Shown in pieces: positions 19,747 to 27,474 of a stretch of 64,000 bases of DNA (its first letter is position 1; each line of letters begins with the position of its first letter). The translations under genes and the position numbers were made by a program. Source of the DNA: Comamonadaceae bacterium. Lineage in GTDB: Bacteria > Pseudomonadota > Gammaproteobacteria > Burkholderiales > Burkholderiaceae_C. The notes under the pieces are model-generated. The model ran no database searches. It saw only the letters and a program-made list of their open reading frames with translations, and was not told where the DNA came from. The stretch is from positions 78,141-142,140 of the forward strand of contig CANJQN010000007.1 in the NCBI GenBank assembly GCA_947476465.1. Reading direction: 5' to 3'.

Positions 19747-20960
19747 GCGCAGCGGTCCCGGTCGCCCTGCGCCAGGATGCCGGCGTCATCGGTCTTGTCG
19801 GCGTGGCCCACATGATCAGTCACTTCAGCCAGTTGCTGCTGGCGCCGCTGTTTCCCTGGCTCAAGGACGCCTTCGGGGTGAGCTACACCCAGCTCGGACT
19901 GGTCATGACAGTGTTCTTCGTCGTCTCCTGCGCCGTGCAGGCGGCCTCCGGCTTCGTGGTGGACCGCCATGGCCCCAGGCCCGTGCTCCTGGGCGGCCTG
20001 GCCCTGCTGGCCGTGGCCGCCTTCGGCTTCGCCAGCGCGCCAAGCTACACGGCCCTGCTCGGCTGGGCCGTGGTGGCGGGTGTCGCCAACGGCGTCTTCC
20101 ATCCGGTCGACTACACCCTGATCAACCGTCGCGTCAGTGCGGCCCGGCTGGGTCATGCGTACAGCTTCCACGGCATCGCCGGCAGCCTTGGTTGGGCCCT
20201 GGCGCCGGCGATGCTGGTACCCCTGGCGATCGCGTTTTCCTGGCGCGTGGCCCTGGTGGCGGCCGGTGTGCTGGTCTGTGCGGTACTGCTGCTGATGTGC
20301 CTCAACCGTGATCGTCTGCTGCTGGCGCCGGTCGCCATCAAGGCCGGTGCGGCAGTGACCGATGTCGGTCTGGCCTTTCTGCGGATTCCCGCGGTGTGGG
20401 CGTGCTTCTGGTTCTTCATGTGTTTTGCGATGGTGATGGCCGGGGTGCAGGCTTTCGCGCCACTGGCCGCGGGCCAACTGCATGGCGTGCCGGCCGGCTT
20501 GGTCGCCCTGTGCGTCACGGTCTATATGGTCTGCAGCGCGGGGGGGATGGTGGTGGGCGGCTTTCTCGCGTCCGACCCGTCGCGGTGCGAGCGCGTCGTC
20601 GCGGGGGGTGTGGGTGGCGCCGCGGTGGTGGCCGCGATCATCGGCTTTGCGCCTGTGCCGGCACTGGCGGTGCCAGTGCTGTTCGGGGTCATGGGACTGG
20701 CGGCCGGGCTGGCCGGCCCCTCGCGCGACCTGCTGGTCAAACGCTCCACGCCGGTGAACGCATCGGGGCGGGTCTACGGCGTCGTGTATTCGGGGCTGGA
20801 CATCGGCCAGGCCGTGGCGCCGGTGATCTTCGGCGTGCTGATGGACCGCCAGCAATACCAGGGCGTGTGGATCGCCCTGATCGTGCTTCAGTTGCTGCTG
20901 ATCGTGAGCGGATTCCAGATCAGCTCGGTGCGCCGCACGCCGGCCGCCGTGACCGCCTGA
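19743..20960 (+). CDS. MFS transporter
   Basis: Major facilitator superfamily protein of 405 residues with 12 predicted hydrophobic helices. The loop 2-3 motif is GFVVDRHGPRPVLLGG and a related loop lies between helices 8 and 9. It resembles fosmidomycin-resistance-type and related exporters. It is translationally coupled to the ArsR regulator, so expression probably responds to the same signal. If the regulator senses sulfane sulfur the substrate may be a sulfur compound; this is inference. Confidence 0.85.
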   Translation: MSAAVPVALRQDAGVIGLVGVAHMISHFSQLLLAPLFPWLKDAFGVSYTQLGLVMTVFFVVSCAVQAASGFVVDRHGPRPVLLGGLALLAVAAFGFASAPSYTALLGWAVVAGVANGVFHPVDYTLINRRVSAARLGHAYSFHGIAGSLGWALAPAMLVPLAIAFSWRVALVAAGVLVCAVLLLMCLNRDRLLLAPVAIKAGAAVTDVGLAFLRIPAVWACFWFFMCFAMVMAGVQAFAPLAAGQLHGVPAGLVALCVTVYMVCSAGGMVVGGFLASDPSRCERVVAGGVGGAAVVAAIIGFAPVPALAVPVLFGVMGLAAGLAGPSRDLLVKRSTPVNASGRVYGVVYSGLDIGQAVAPVIFGVLMDRQQYQGVWIALIVLQLLLIVSGFQISSVRRTPAAVTA

Positions 20961-21005
20961 GCGGCCTCGCCCCAAGGCGCTCGCCGGCGGCGTATCCTCG
21001 CGCCC

Positions 21006-22658
21006 ATGTACGCGCCATATTTCGGGCTCCGACAAGCGCCTTTCTCGATCGCGCCGGACCCACGCTACCTGTTCATGAGCGAGCGCCACCGCGAGGCACT
21101 GGCGCACCTGCTGTATGGCGTGTCCTGCGGCGGCGGCTTCGTGCTGCTGACCGGCGAGATCGGCACCGGCAAGACGACGGTGTGCCGCTCGTTCCTGGAG
21201 CAGGTTCCGCCGGACTGTGACCTTGCCTACATCTTCAACCCCAAGCTGACCGCGTTGGAGCTGCTGCAGTCGATCTGCGAAGAGTTCCACGTCCCCTTGC
21301 CGCCGCGCGAGGGCGTTGCACGAACCGTCAAGGACTACATCGACCCGCTCAACACCTTCTTGCTGCAGGCGCACGCCCGTGGCCGCAACAGCGTTTTGAT
21401 CATCGACGAAGCGCAGAACCTAGCGCCTGAGGTGCTGGAGCAGCTGCGCCTGTTGACCAACCTGGAGACCAACGAGCGCAAGCTGCTGCAGATCATCCTG
21501 ATCGGGCAGCCCGAGCTGCGCGACATGCTGGCGCGCCCCGAACTGGAGCAGCTGGCGCAACGCGTGATCGCACGCTATCACCTGCTGCCGCTCAATGCGC
21601 GGGAGACCGCGCAGTACGTGCGCCACCGGCTGGACATCGCGGGCCTGAGCCGCGTCGGACCCTTCGAGCGCCGCGCCATCCGGCGCATCCACCGGCTGGC
21701 GCGGGGCAATCCGCGCCGCATCAACCTGCTGTGCGACCGCGCGCTGCTGGGGGCCTTTGCCCGCTCGCGCGGTAATGTCAATGTCGACACGGTCAATGAG
21801 GCCGCACGCGAAGTGTTTGGCGAGCGGCCCGCACGGTCGCGGACCCGGCTCGCGGTCATCGGCGGCGCCGCTGTGATGGGGGTCGGGGCGGTGATGCTGG
21901 CGCTGTATGCCGTCAGTGGAACACGCTGGGGGGGTGGCCCGACGGCCCTGGCCCTGATGCCCCTTTCATCGCTTGGCGTCGCACCGCCGCCGGACGCATC
22001 GGCTTCGGACATCGCACGGGCGACGGTGCGCCCGGCCGGGGTCACGCCGGCTGTTCCCGCCACCGCCGGGCCGGTCCGGCTGCTGAGCGAGCTGGATCTG
22101 GCCTGGCGCGAACTTTCGGGCCTGTGGCAGGTGGAGCTTCCCGAACGCGGCGCCGCATGTTCCCTGCTGGCCGACCACGACCTGCAGTGCTTCAACCGCA
22201 GCCTTGGCCTGCCGCTGATTCGCGCGTTGAACCGCCCCGGTATCGTGACGCTCGACGCGCCGGGTGCGGCGCCGTCTTATGCCTTGCTGGTGCGTCTGAC
22301 CGACGACAGCGCCACCCTGCGGGCCGCTGGCACCGAACAGACCGTGACGCTGCGCGCGCTGGCAGCACGCTGGAAGGGTGATTTCGCCACGATTTGGCGC
22401 GTGCCGCCGGGCTACACCGGAAGTCCCGAGGACGGCTGGCGTGGCCCGGTGCTGAGCTGGGCCGCCACGCAGCTGGCCGACGGCAATGCCAAGGCGCGCG
22501 CCGATATGGTTCGCTCGGGCAAGGAAATGCGCGAGCGCCTGCGCACCTTCCAGGTGGCGCAGGGCCTGCCGGCCACCGGCACGCTCACGCCGCTGACCTA
22601 CATGCAACTCAATCGCGCGGCCGATGTCGACGAGCCGCGCTTGATCACGCAACCCTGA
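21006..22658 (+). CDS. gspA: GspA/ExeA-like AAA+ ATPase with peptidoglycan-binding domain
   Basis: Inner-membrane ATPase related to ExeA, which with GspB/ExeB helps the type II secretin pass the peptidoglycan. Visible parts of the 550-residue protein: the N-terminal signature MYAPYFGLRQAPFSIAPDP, Walker A GEIGTGKTT (about 52-60), Walker B VLIIDEAQN (about 132), one transmembrane helix at about 280-303, and a periplasmic part. The C-terminal region (about 500-545) resembles a peptidoglycan-binding domain (RLRTFQVAQGLPATGTLTPLT). gspB follows after 9 bases. No other gsp genes are in the window. Confidence 0.9.
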   Translation: MYAPYFGLRQAPFSIAPDPRYLFMSERHREALAHLLYGVSCGGGFVLLTGEIGTGKTTVCRSFLEQVPPDCDLAYIFNPKLTALELLQSICEEFHVPLPPREGVARTVKDYIDPLNTFLLQAHARGRNSVLIIDEAQNLAPEVLEQLRLLTNLETNERKLLQIILIGQPELRDMLARPELEQLAQRVIARYHLLPLNARETAQYVRHRLDIAGLSRVGPFERRAIRRIHRLARGNPRRINLLCDRALLGAFARSRGNVNVDTVNEAAREVFGERPARSRTRLAVIGGAAVMGVGAVMLALYAVSGTRWGGGPTALALMPLSSLGVAPPPDASASDIARATVRPAGVTPAVPATAGPVRLLSELDLAWRELSGLWQVELPERGAACSLLADHDLQCFNRSLGLPLIRALNRPGIVTLDAPGAAPSYALLVRLTDDSATLRAAGTEQTVTLRALAARWKGDFATIWRVPPGYTGSPEDGWRGPVLSWAATQLADGNAKARADMVRSGKEMRERLRTFQVAQGLPATGTLTPLTYMQLNRAADVDEPRLITQP

Positions 22659-22667
22659 GTAGCCGCC

Positions 22668-23429
22668 ATGTCGTTCATCCTCGATGCGCTGCGGCGCGCC
22701 GATGCCCAACGCGAATACCAGGCCGGTGGCGGCTTGCATGCGCAGGCCATTGCGCTGCCGGACGATGATCCCTCAGCGCCACGCTGGCCGACCCGTTCAC
22801 TGGTGCTGGCCGCGGTGCTCGCCGCCACGGTGGCGGCGGCCATGCTGCTGATGTGGCTGCGGCCAGCGCTGCGTATGGGGCCGGTCACGCCGGTTGCAAC
22901 GGCCGCGCCGACGTTGGCGCCAGTCTCCACGGTGGCCGCCCCGGCGCCGTCGGGGCCGGCCGATGCGGTGCTGCCGCCGCCGACCGCGGTCGCGCAGACC
23001 AGCGCGGCACCGGCCATCCGAAGCAGCCGGCGTCGGCCGCCTGAACTGGCGTCGACTGGGCCGGCGGCTGCGGGCGAAGCGGCAAACGACGCTACGGCCG
23101 ACGTGCCGCCGCCGAGCGCGGCGCGCACGATGCCCTTGCCAGCGACCGCACCGCCAACCGCACCGCCAACCGCGATGCCGGCAGGAACGCCGGCCACAAC
23201 GCCAGTCACAACGCCGCCCGCGCGCTCGAGCGCCTTGCCACCGGGCGCGCCGCGTGCCGTCGTGAGCGGCGGTGTGTTTTCTCAGAACGCCGCGAGCCGC
23301 ATGGTCATCGTCAACGGCCAGGTGTTCGGCGAAGGAGCCGAACCGGTCGCGGGCGTCACCATCGAGCAGATCGCGCCGAATCGCGCGGTGCTTCGCTACC
23401 AGGGGCAGCGCTACACCGTGAACTACTGA
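22668..23429 (+). CDS. gspB: General secretion pathway protein GspB
   Basis: Partner of GspA. The 253-residue protein starts MSFILDALRRADAQRE, the GspB N-terminal signature. One transmembrane helix (about 46-63) is followed by a long Ala/Pro/Thr-rich periplasmic linker (about 70-200). The C-terminal globular domain contains SRMVIVNGQVFGEGAEPVAG and ends LRYQGQRYTVNY, as in the family. The linker has PPT/PAT low-complexity repeats. Its 3' end overlaps the convergent gene by 74 bases. Confidence 0.9.
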   Translation: MSFILDALRRADAQREYQAGGGLHAQAIALPDDDPSAPRWPTRSLVLAAVLAATVAAAMLLMWLRPALRMGPVTPVATAAPTLAPVSTVAAPAPSGPADAVLPPPTAVAQTSAAPAIRSSRRRPPELASTGPAAAGEAANDATADVPPPSAARTMPLPATAPPTAPPTAMPAGTPATTPVTTPPARSSALPPGAPRAVVSGGVFSQNAASRMVIVNGQVFGEGAEPVAGVTIEQIAPNRAVLRYQGQRYTVNY

Positions 23430-23832
23430 CGTTCGGCGAGCGTTGCAGCGGCGGCTGGAACACCGTCCAGCGGCCGTCCTTGAACAGGGACAGGGCCGAA
23501 GACACCCGCGCCTGGCGCGAACCCGCATACATGGCCACGGCGCCAAAGCGCAGGCGTTCCACGGCGACCACGTCGTAGGCCGGGGCGAACACCAGGCCGC
23601 CGTGCAGCGCAACCGCGGCCACGAGCCCGCCGGGGTGGTGCCGTTGCTGGTCGAGCCAGAAATCGCGGTCCACGAAGTAGCTGCTGCTCAGACGCAGGAC
23701 CGCCGCCAGGTTCGCCGCGCCGATCTCGATGGCTTCGCCAGTGGCCCGGGCGGGCATCGGCAAGGCACCGGCCAACGCCATCACCAGGGCCGCCACCGCG
23801 CTGCCCAACAGAGCTCGCCACCGATGCGTCAT
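23356..23832 (-). CDS. Hypothetical exported protein
   Basis: Unrecognised family. From the ATG ending at 23832 (preceded by GGGGGATTGCAC) it encodes 158 residues. An N-terminal signal peptide (about 1-30, ALLGSAVAALVMALAGALPMPARA) is followed by a short domain containing LSSSYFVDRDFWLDQQRHHPGGLVAA and FKDGRWTVFQPPL. The last 30 residues overlap gspB and are low-complexity. A slip to the neighbouring frame would end it at 23423, so the true 3' end is uncertain. Probably periplasmic; function unknown. Confidence 0.5.
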   Translation of the reverse strand: MTHRWRALLGSAVAALVMALAGALPMPARATGEAIEIGAANLAAVLRLSSSYFVDRDFWLDQQRHHPGGLVAAVALHGGLVFAPAYDVVAVERLRFGAVAMYAGSRQARVSSALSLFKDGRWTVFQPPLQRSPNVSSSRCSAAPGSEAPRDSARSARW

Positions 23833-24075
23833 GTGCAATCCCCCGCACTGTAGAGCTCCGATCCCGCGACCGAACTGGGTCGACGGCAAGCACGGTTACC
23901 GTTGCGCTGGGGCCAGTGTGGTGGGCAGGTCACGACGATGTGCGCGGGCGCGCTCGCCGGCTTGCGCCCCGGCTCCCCGAGGGCAACTGGTTACGGAACT
24001 TGCCTTTCGCGGCTGGGAGCTGAGCCCGACAGTACTTAGCATCGCGGCTTCTATCCCCATCCCTGAAGGACCCCG

Positions 24076-24636
24076 ATGGCACTGCAGTCTCCCTTTTTCA
24101 ATAACGGCAAGCAGCGCGACAACATCAACGATGCGCCGGCTGTGCGAGCCGCTACACCCACCGGCGTGACGCCTGGCGCCCAGGCGGTACCCCACACAAT
24201 GGCCGCTTCCTCCGCCGCGACCGCGGCCAACACTGCGGCTGCGGCTGGCGCGACGGCCCCGCAGGAGTCCGAGAGCCGGCTGATCGTTGGTCCCAACATC
24301 AAGCTCAAAGGGGTGGAGATCACCGATTGCGACACGCTGGTGGTGGAGGGCTCGGTCGAGGCGACCATGGATTCGCGCTTGATGCAGATCGCCGCCTGCG
24401 GTTCGTTCAAGGGCACGGCGGAGATCGACATCGCCGAGATCCGTGGCGCCTTTGAAGGCAACCTGGTGGTGCGCGACAAGCTCACGATCTTCTCGACCGG
24501 CAAGGTCAGCGGCCAGATCCGCTACGGCAAGATCGTGATGGAGGAGGGCGCCCAGTTGTCCGGCGAGATTCAGTCTGGCGCCACGGGCGCGGCGCACACC
24601 CCGCTGGCACGGCCGCTGCAGCAGTTCAACGCCTGA
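24076..24636 (+). CDS. Bactofilin (polymer-forming cytoskeletal protein)
   Basis: Bactofilins form stable filaments that localise cell-wall and appendage machinery. The 186-residue protein has a disordered Ala/Thr-rich N-terminus (1-70). The beta-helical core at about 74-170 shows the family's periodic pattern (LIVGPNIKLKGVEI-DCDTLVVEGSVEA, GSFKGTAEIDIAEIRGAFEGNLVV, GKVSGQIRYGKIVMEEGAQLSGEI). Single gene with its own terminator downstream. Confidence 0.92.
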   Translation: MALQSPFFNNGKQRDNINDAPAVRAATPTGVTPGAQAVPHTMAASSAATAANTAAAAGATAPQESESRLIVGPNIKLKGVEITDCDTLVVEGSVEATMDSRLMQIAACGSFKGTAEIDIAEIRGAFEGNLVVRDKLTIFSTGKVSGQIRYGKIVMEEGAQLSGEIQSGATGAAHTPLARPLQQFNA

Positions 24637-24655
24637 GGCGGGTCACGCCCAATGA

Positions 24656-24681
24656 AAAAGGGCCGCTTTCGCGGCCCTTTT
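24656..24681. terminator. Bidirectional terminator between bactofilin and SWIB genes
   Basis: An 11-bp perfect stem (24656-24666 with 24671-24681; AAAAGGGCCGC arm) with a TTTC loop has A and T runs at the two ends. It can therefore terminate both convergent genes. Confidence 0.85.
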
Positions 24682-24700
24682 CAATTGCCGGCGAAGCGGC

Positions 24701-25150
24701 TTACTTGACGTGCTTGCCGATCAGTCCGGCCATCTCGAACATGGAGACCTGCGGCTTGCCGAACAGCTCTTTGAGCTTGGCATCGCCGTTGACCATGCGC
24801 TTGTTGGCGGCGTCCTGCAGCTTGTGCTTCTTGATGTAGGCCCACAGCTTCGAGACGATCTCGGTGCGCGGCAGGGGGGTTGCACCCACCACAGCGGCCA
24901 AGGCGGCATCGGGGGTCAGGGGCTTCATGAAGGCCGCGTTGGGAGTGCGCTTCTTGGCTGGCGCCTTCTTTGCGGCGACCTTCTTGGCCGGCGCTGCCTT
25001 CTTGGCGGCTACCTTCTTGGCAGGAGCGGCTTTCTTCGCCACAGCTGCCTTCTTGGCCGGAGCGGCCTTCTTGGCTACCACCTTCTTGGCGGGTGCAGCC
25101 TTCTTCGCGGGAGCGGCTTTTTTCGCCGGAGCTTTTTTCGCAGTTGCCAT
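24701..25150 (-). CDS. SWIB/MDM2-domain protein with histone H1-like tail
   Basis: The 149-residue protein has two parts. Residues 1-68 are a tandem of AAPAKK/VAAKK units resembling histone H1 and bacterial HctB-like tails. Residues 70-149 form a SWIB/MDM2 domain (MKPLTPDAALAAVVGATPLPRTEIVSKLWAYIKKHKLQ). Such proteins occur in chlamydiae and many betaproteobacteria and are thought to associate with the nucleoid. The exact job is unknown. The repeat region is prone to length change. Confidence 0.88.
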   Translation of the reverse strand: MATAKKAPAKKAAPAKKAAPAKKVVAKKAAPAKKAAVAKKAAPAKKVAAKKAAPAKKVAAKKAPAKKRTPNAAFMKPLTPDAALAAVVGATPLPRTEIVSKLWAYIKKHKLQDAANKRMVNGDAKLKELFGKPQVSMFEMAGLIGKHVK

Positions 25151-25544
25151 TTTTGACTTTCCTTCTAGAAGTAGATCGTGAAGGCCAGTGAGAACGCCTT
25201 TGGAGAGCGCCTTTCACACTGGCAAGGCGGATGCTAAAGGGAAAGAAACGCGCTTCCAAGCGAAAAGTGGCTTTTTTCATTGGGAGATGTCGTTTTTATC
25301 CAGAGGAGAAATCGCCGGCTTTGGCCCGCGTGCCCCAGACTGCGCGTCCGGTTGATCTCCAACGGGCCCGTGAAGGCGGGTCGGCGAGCGCCAAATCGAT
25401 CTCGCGCACGCGCGGCGAAGGTCGCGCCAGGGTGGCCGCCGGCGCGCCACGATGGCCCGGATCCTGCGTGACCTGATGAGCTTTTTCATATGGGGGCGGT
25501 CGTTTCGTAATGTGAGAAAGTGTCGTGGTGCGCTGCCGCAATTT

Positions 25545-25663
25545 TTCTCAATATAAGAAGCGATTATTCGCATTGTGGAATTGTCGACTTAAGTCATTGA
25601 TTTTTCTATAAAAAATATTTGTCTTATATAAGACATAAGAGAAAAAAATGTCTTCTATAAGAC
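25545..25663. promoter_or_regulatory. aceA operator region with paired palindromes
   Basis: GTCTTATATAAGAC (25621-25634) is a perfect 14-bp palindrome. GTCTTCTATAAGAC (25650-25663) repeats it with one change, 29 bases on. A weaker related site, TTCTCAATATAAGAAG, lies at 25545-25560. The whole 25500-25665 stretch is strikingly A/T-rich for this genome. The sites cover the likely promoter of aceA, so a repressor dimer is expected; the regulator is not in the window. The rest of the gap (25151-25544) shows no gene. Confidence 0.7.
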
Positions 25664-25719
25664 TTAAAGTCATCCCCAGCGCCACCCCTTTCTCACCTTC
25701 TCAGAACGGAACCCTTGTC

Positions 25720-27045
25720 ATGACGAACTGGACCCACCTCACCCGCGAACAGCAGATCGCCCAGCTTGAGAAAGACTGGGCCGAGAACCCCCGCTGGAAG
25801 AGCGTCAAGCGCGGCTACTCGGCTGCCGACGTGGTGCGCCTGCGCGGGTCGGTCCAGATCGAGCACACGCTGGCCAAGCGCGGTGCCGAGAAGCTGTGGG
25901 GCCTGGTCAACGGCGACGCCCGCAAGGGCTACGTGAACGCCTTCGGCGCCATCACCGCCGGTCAGGCCATGCAGCAGGCCAAGGCCGGCCTGGAAGCCGT
26001 GTACCTGTCTGGCTGGCAGGTCGCCGCTGACGGCAACACCTCCGAGACCATGTACCCCGACCAGTCGCTGTACGCGTACGACTCGGTGCCCACGATGGTG
26101 CGCCGTATCAACAACACCTTCAAGCGCGCCGACGAGATCCAGTGGTCGCGCGGCGTGGGCCCCGGCGACAAGGACTACGTCGACTACTTCCTGCCCGTCG
26201 TGGCCGACGCCGAAGCGGGCTTTGGCGGCGTGCTCAACGCGTTCGAGCTGATGAAGAACATGATTGCTTCGGGTGCCTCCGGCGTTCACTTCGAAGACCA
26301 GCTGGCCGCCGTCAAGAAGTGCGGTCACATGGGTGGCAAGGTGCTGGTGCCCACGCAAGAAGCCTGCGAGAAGCTCATCTCCGCGCGTTTTGCCGCCGAC
26401 GTGATGGGCGTGCCCACCATCGTGCTGGCCCGCACCGACGCCGAAGCCGCCAACCTGATCACCTCCGACCACGACGCCAACGACAAGCGCTTCCTGACCG
26501 GCGAGCGAACGAAAGAAGGCTTCTACCGCGTCAAGAACGGCCTGGAGCAGGCCATCAGCCGCGGCGTCGCCTACGCGCCCTACGCCGATCTGGTGTGGTG
26601 CGAGACCGGCACGCCCGACCTGGGCTTCGCCCGCGAGTTCGCCCAGGCCGTGCAGGCCGCCAGCCCTGGCAAACTGCTGTCGTACAACTGCTCGCCCTCG
26701 TTCAACTGGAAGAAGAACCTGGACGACAAGACCATCGCCGTGTTCCAGGAAGAGCTCTCCGCGCTGGGCTACAAGTACCAGTTCATCACGCTGGCCGGCA
26801 TCCACATCAACTGGTACAACTCCTTCAAGTTTGCCCATGCCTATGCGCGCGGCGAGGGGATGAAGCACTACGTTGAAATGGTGCAAGAGCCCGAGTTCAA
26901 GGCGCGCGAGCAGGGCTACACGTTCGTGTCGCACCAGCAGGAAGTTGGCGCCGGCTACTTCGACGACGTCACCACGGTCATCCAGGGCGGCTCTTCCAGC
27001 GTGAAGGCGCTGACCGGCTCGACTGAAGAAGAGCAGTTCCATTAA
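25720..27045 (+). CDS. aceA: Isocitrate lyase
   Basis: Cleaves isocitrate to glyoxylate and succinate, the first glyoxylate-shunt step for growth on acetate or fatty acids. The 441-residue protein from ATG 25720 begins [20 protein letters not shown]. The catalytic loop is KKCGHMGGK with the active-site cysteine, and [12 protein letters not shown] and [10 protein letters not shown] mark the late active-site segments. A longer frame starting at 25648 would begin inside the second palindrome and is rejected. Malate synthase is not adjacent. Confidence 0.97.
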   Translation: MTNWTHLTREQQIAQLEKDWAENPRWKSVKRGYSAADVVRLRGSVQIEHTLAKRGAEKLWGLVNGDARKGYVNAFGAITAGQAMQQAKAGLEAVYLSGWQVAADGNTSETMYPDQSLYAYDSVPTMVRRINNTFKRADEIQWSRGVGPGDKDYVDYFLPVVADAEAGFGGVLNAFELMKNMIASGASGVHFEDQLAAVKKCGHMGGKVLVPTQEACEKLISARFAADVMGVPTIVLARTDAEAANLITSDHDANDKRFLTGERTKEGFYRVKNGLEQAISRGVAYAPYADLVWCETGTPDLGFAREFAQAVQAASPGKLLSYNCSPSFNWKKNLDDKTIAVFQEELSALGYKYQFITLAGIHINWYNSFKFAHAYARGEGMKHYVEMVQEPEFKAREQGYTFVSHQQEVGAGYFDDVTTVIQGGSSSVKALTGSTEEEQFH

Positions 27046-27082
27046 AGGGAAAGCCCACCCCCGAAGCGGCTCACTTCTAGCC

Positions 27083-27113
27083 GAAGAGCCTCTGCCAGAG
27101 GCAGAGGCTCTTC
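27083..27113. repeat. Perfect 14-bp hairpin after aceA
   Basis: 27083-27096 (GAAGAGCCTCTGCC) pairs exactly with 27100-27113 across an AGA loop. No T-run follows. It probably stabilises or pauses the aceA transcript ahead of the terminator at 27244-27269. Confidence 0.7.
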
Positions 27114-27243
27114 GCAGCCGTCCAGGCCTGCGAAGGCAGGCCCGGAGCCGCGGCCACTCAGCCCCCCACAAGGGGGCGCCACCAGCGGCCCGGCAAAGCC
27201 GGTTCCGCGGTGGCTGCTCAATGGGGTCATGGCGTCGCGCAAG

Positions 27244-27269
27244 AGCCCGGGCGATCCCCGGGCTTTTTT
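27244..27269 (+). terminator. Rho-independent terminator downstream of aceA
   Basis: An 8-bp stem (27244-27251 with 27257-27264; AGCCCGGG) is followed by TTTTT. It isolates aceA from the thrS leader. Confidence 0.8.
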
Positions 27270-27280
27270 GTGCGCCGGTT

Positions 27281-27286
27281 TAGAAT
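27281..27286 (+). promoter_or_regulatory. Candidate -10 for thrS leader transcript
   Basis: TAGAAT lies 48 bases before the leader-peptide ATG and just after the aceA terminator. No convincing -35 is present. It would give a leader RNA of roughly 180 bases before thrS. Confidence 0.35.
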
Positions 27287-27328
27287 CAGCGCTCGGCATT
27301 CCACAAGGACGAGAAAGGCATCCCGGTT

Positions 27329-27370
27329 ATGACACCGCGAACTACCACCGAAGGGTTCACGACCTGCTGA
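27329..27370 (+). CDS. Threonine-rich leader peptide of thrS
   Basis: The short frame MTPRTTTEGFTTC has six threonines in 13 residues, including a run of three, and all threonine codons are ACN. A purine-rich site (GAGAAAGG at 27311-27318) lies 10 bases upstream. It ends 49 bases before an intrinsic terminator that itself ends 29 bases before thrS, the gene for threonyl-tRNA synthetase. That is the classic layout of ribosome-mediated transcription attenuation. The reading is mine from sequence; I recall no description for this group. Confidence 0.65.
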   Translation: MTPRTTTEGFTTC

Positions 27371-27418
27371 GGGTCGGGTAAGTCGCGCATGCACTGAATC
27401 GGTCCAGGATTCCCAGAG

Positions 27419-27445
27419 AAAAGCGCGGCAACCGACCGCGCTTTT
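27419..27445 (+). terminator. Attenuator-like terminator before thrS
   Basis: A 10-bp stem (27419-27428, AAAAGCGCGG, with 27436-27445) and 7-base loop end in CTTTT then GTCATTCTTG. Alternative pairings that could block it are GGTCGG (27372-27377) with CCGACC (27432-27437) and TCGCGC (27383-27388) with GCGCGG (27423-27428). GGTCG (27372-27376) can instead pair with CGACC (27360-27364) at the end of the leader peptide. Confidence 0.65.
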
Positions 27446-27474
27446 GTCATTCTTGTCCCCCCAGGCTTTCACTC

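Noticed and set aside
23423..23893. Alternative minus-strand frame for the exported protein near gspB
   Set aside because: The other frame gives a proper signal peptide and a better ribosome-binding site; this one is Arg/Gly-rich without features, though it may hold the true 3' end if a slip exists.
27281..27474. T-box riboswitch before thrS
   Set aside because: No T-box consensus or specifier-loop structure; T-boxes are not expected in this phylum, and a Thr-codon leader peptide fits better.
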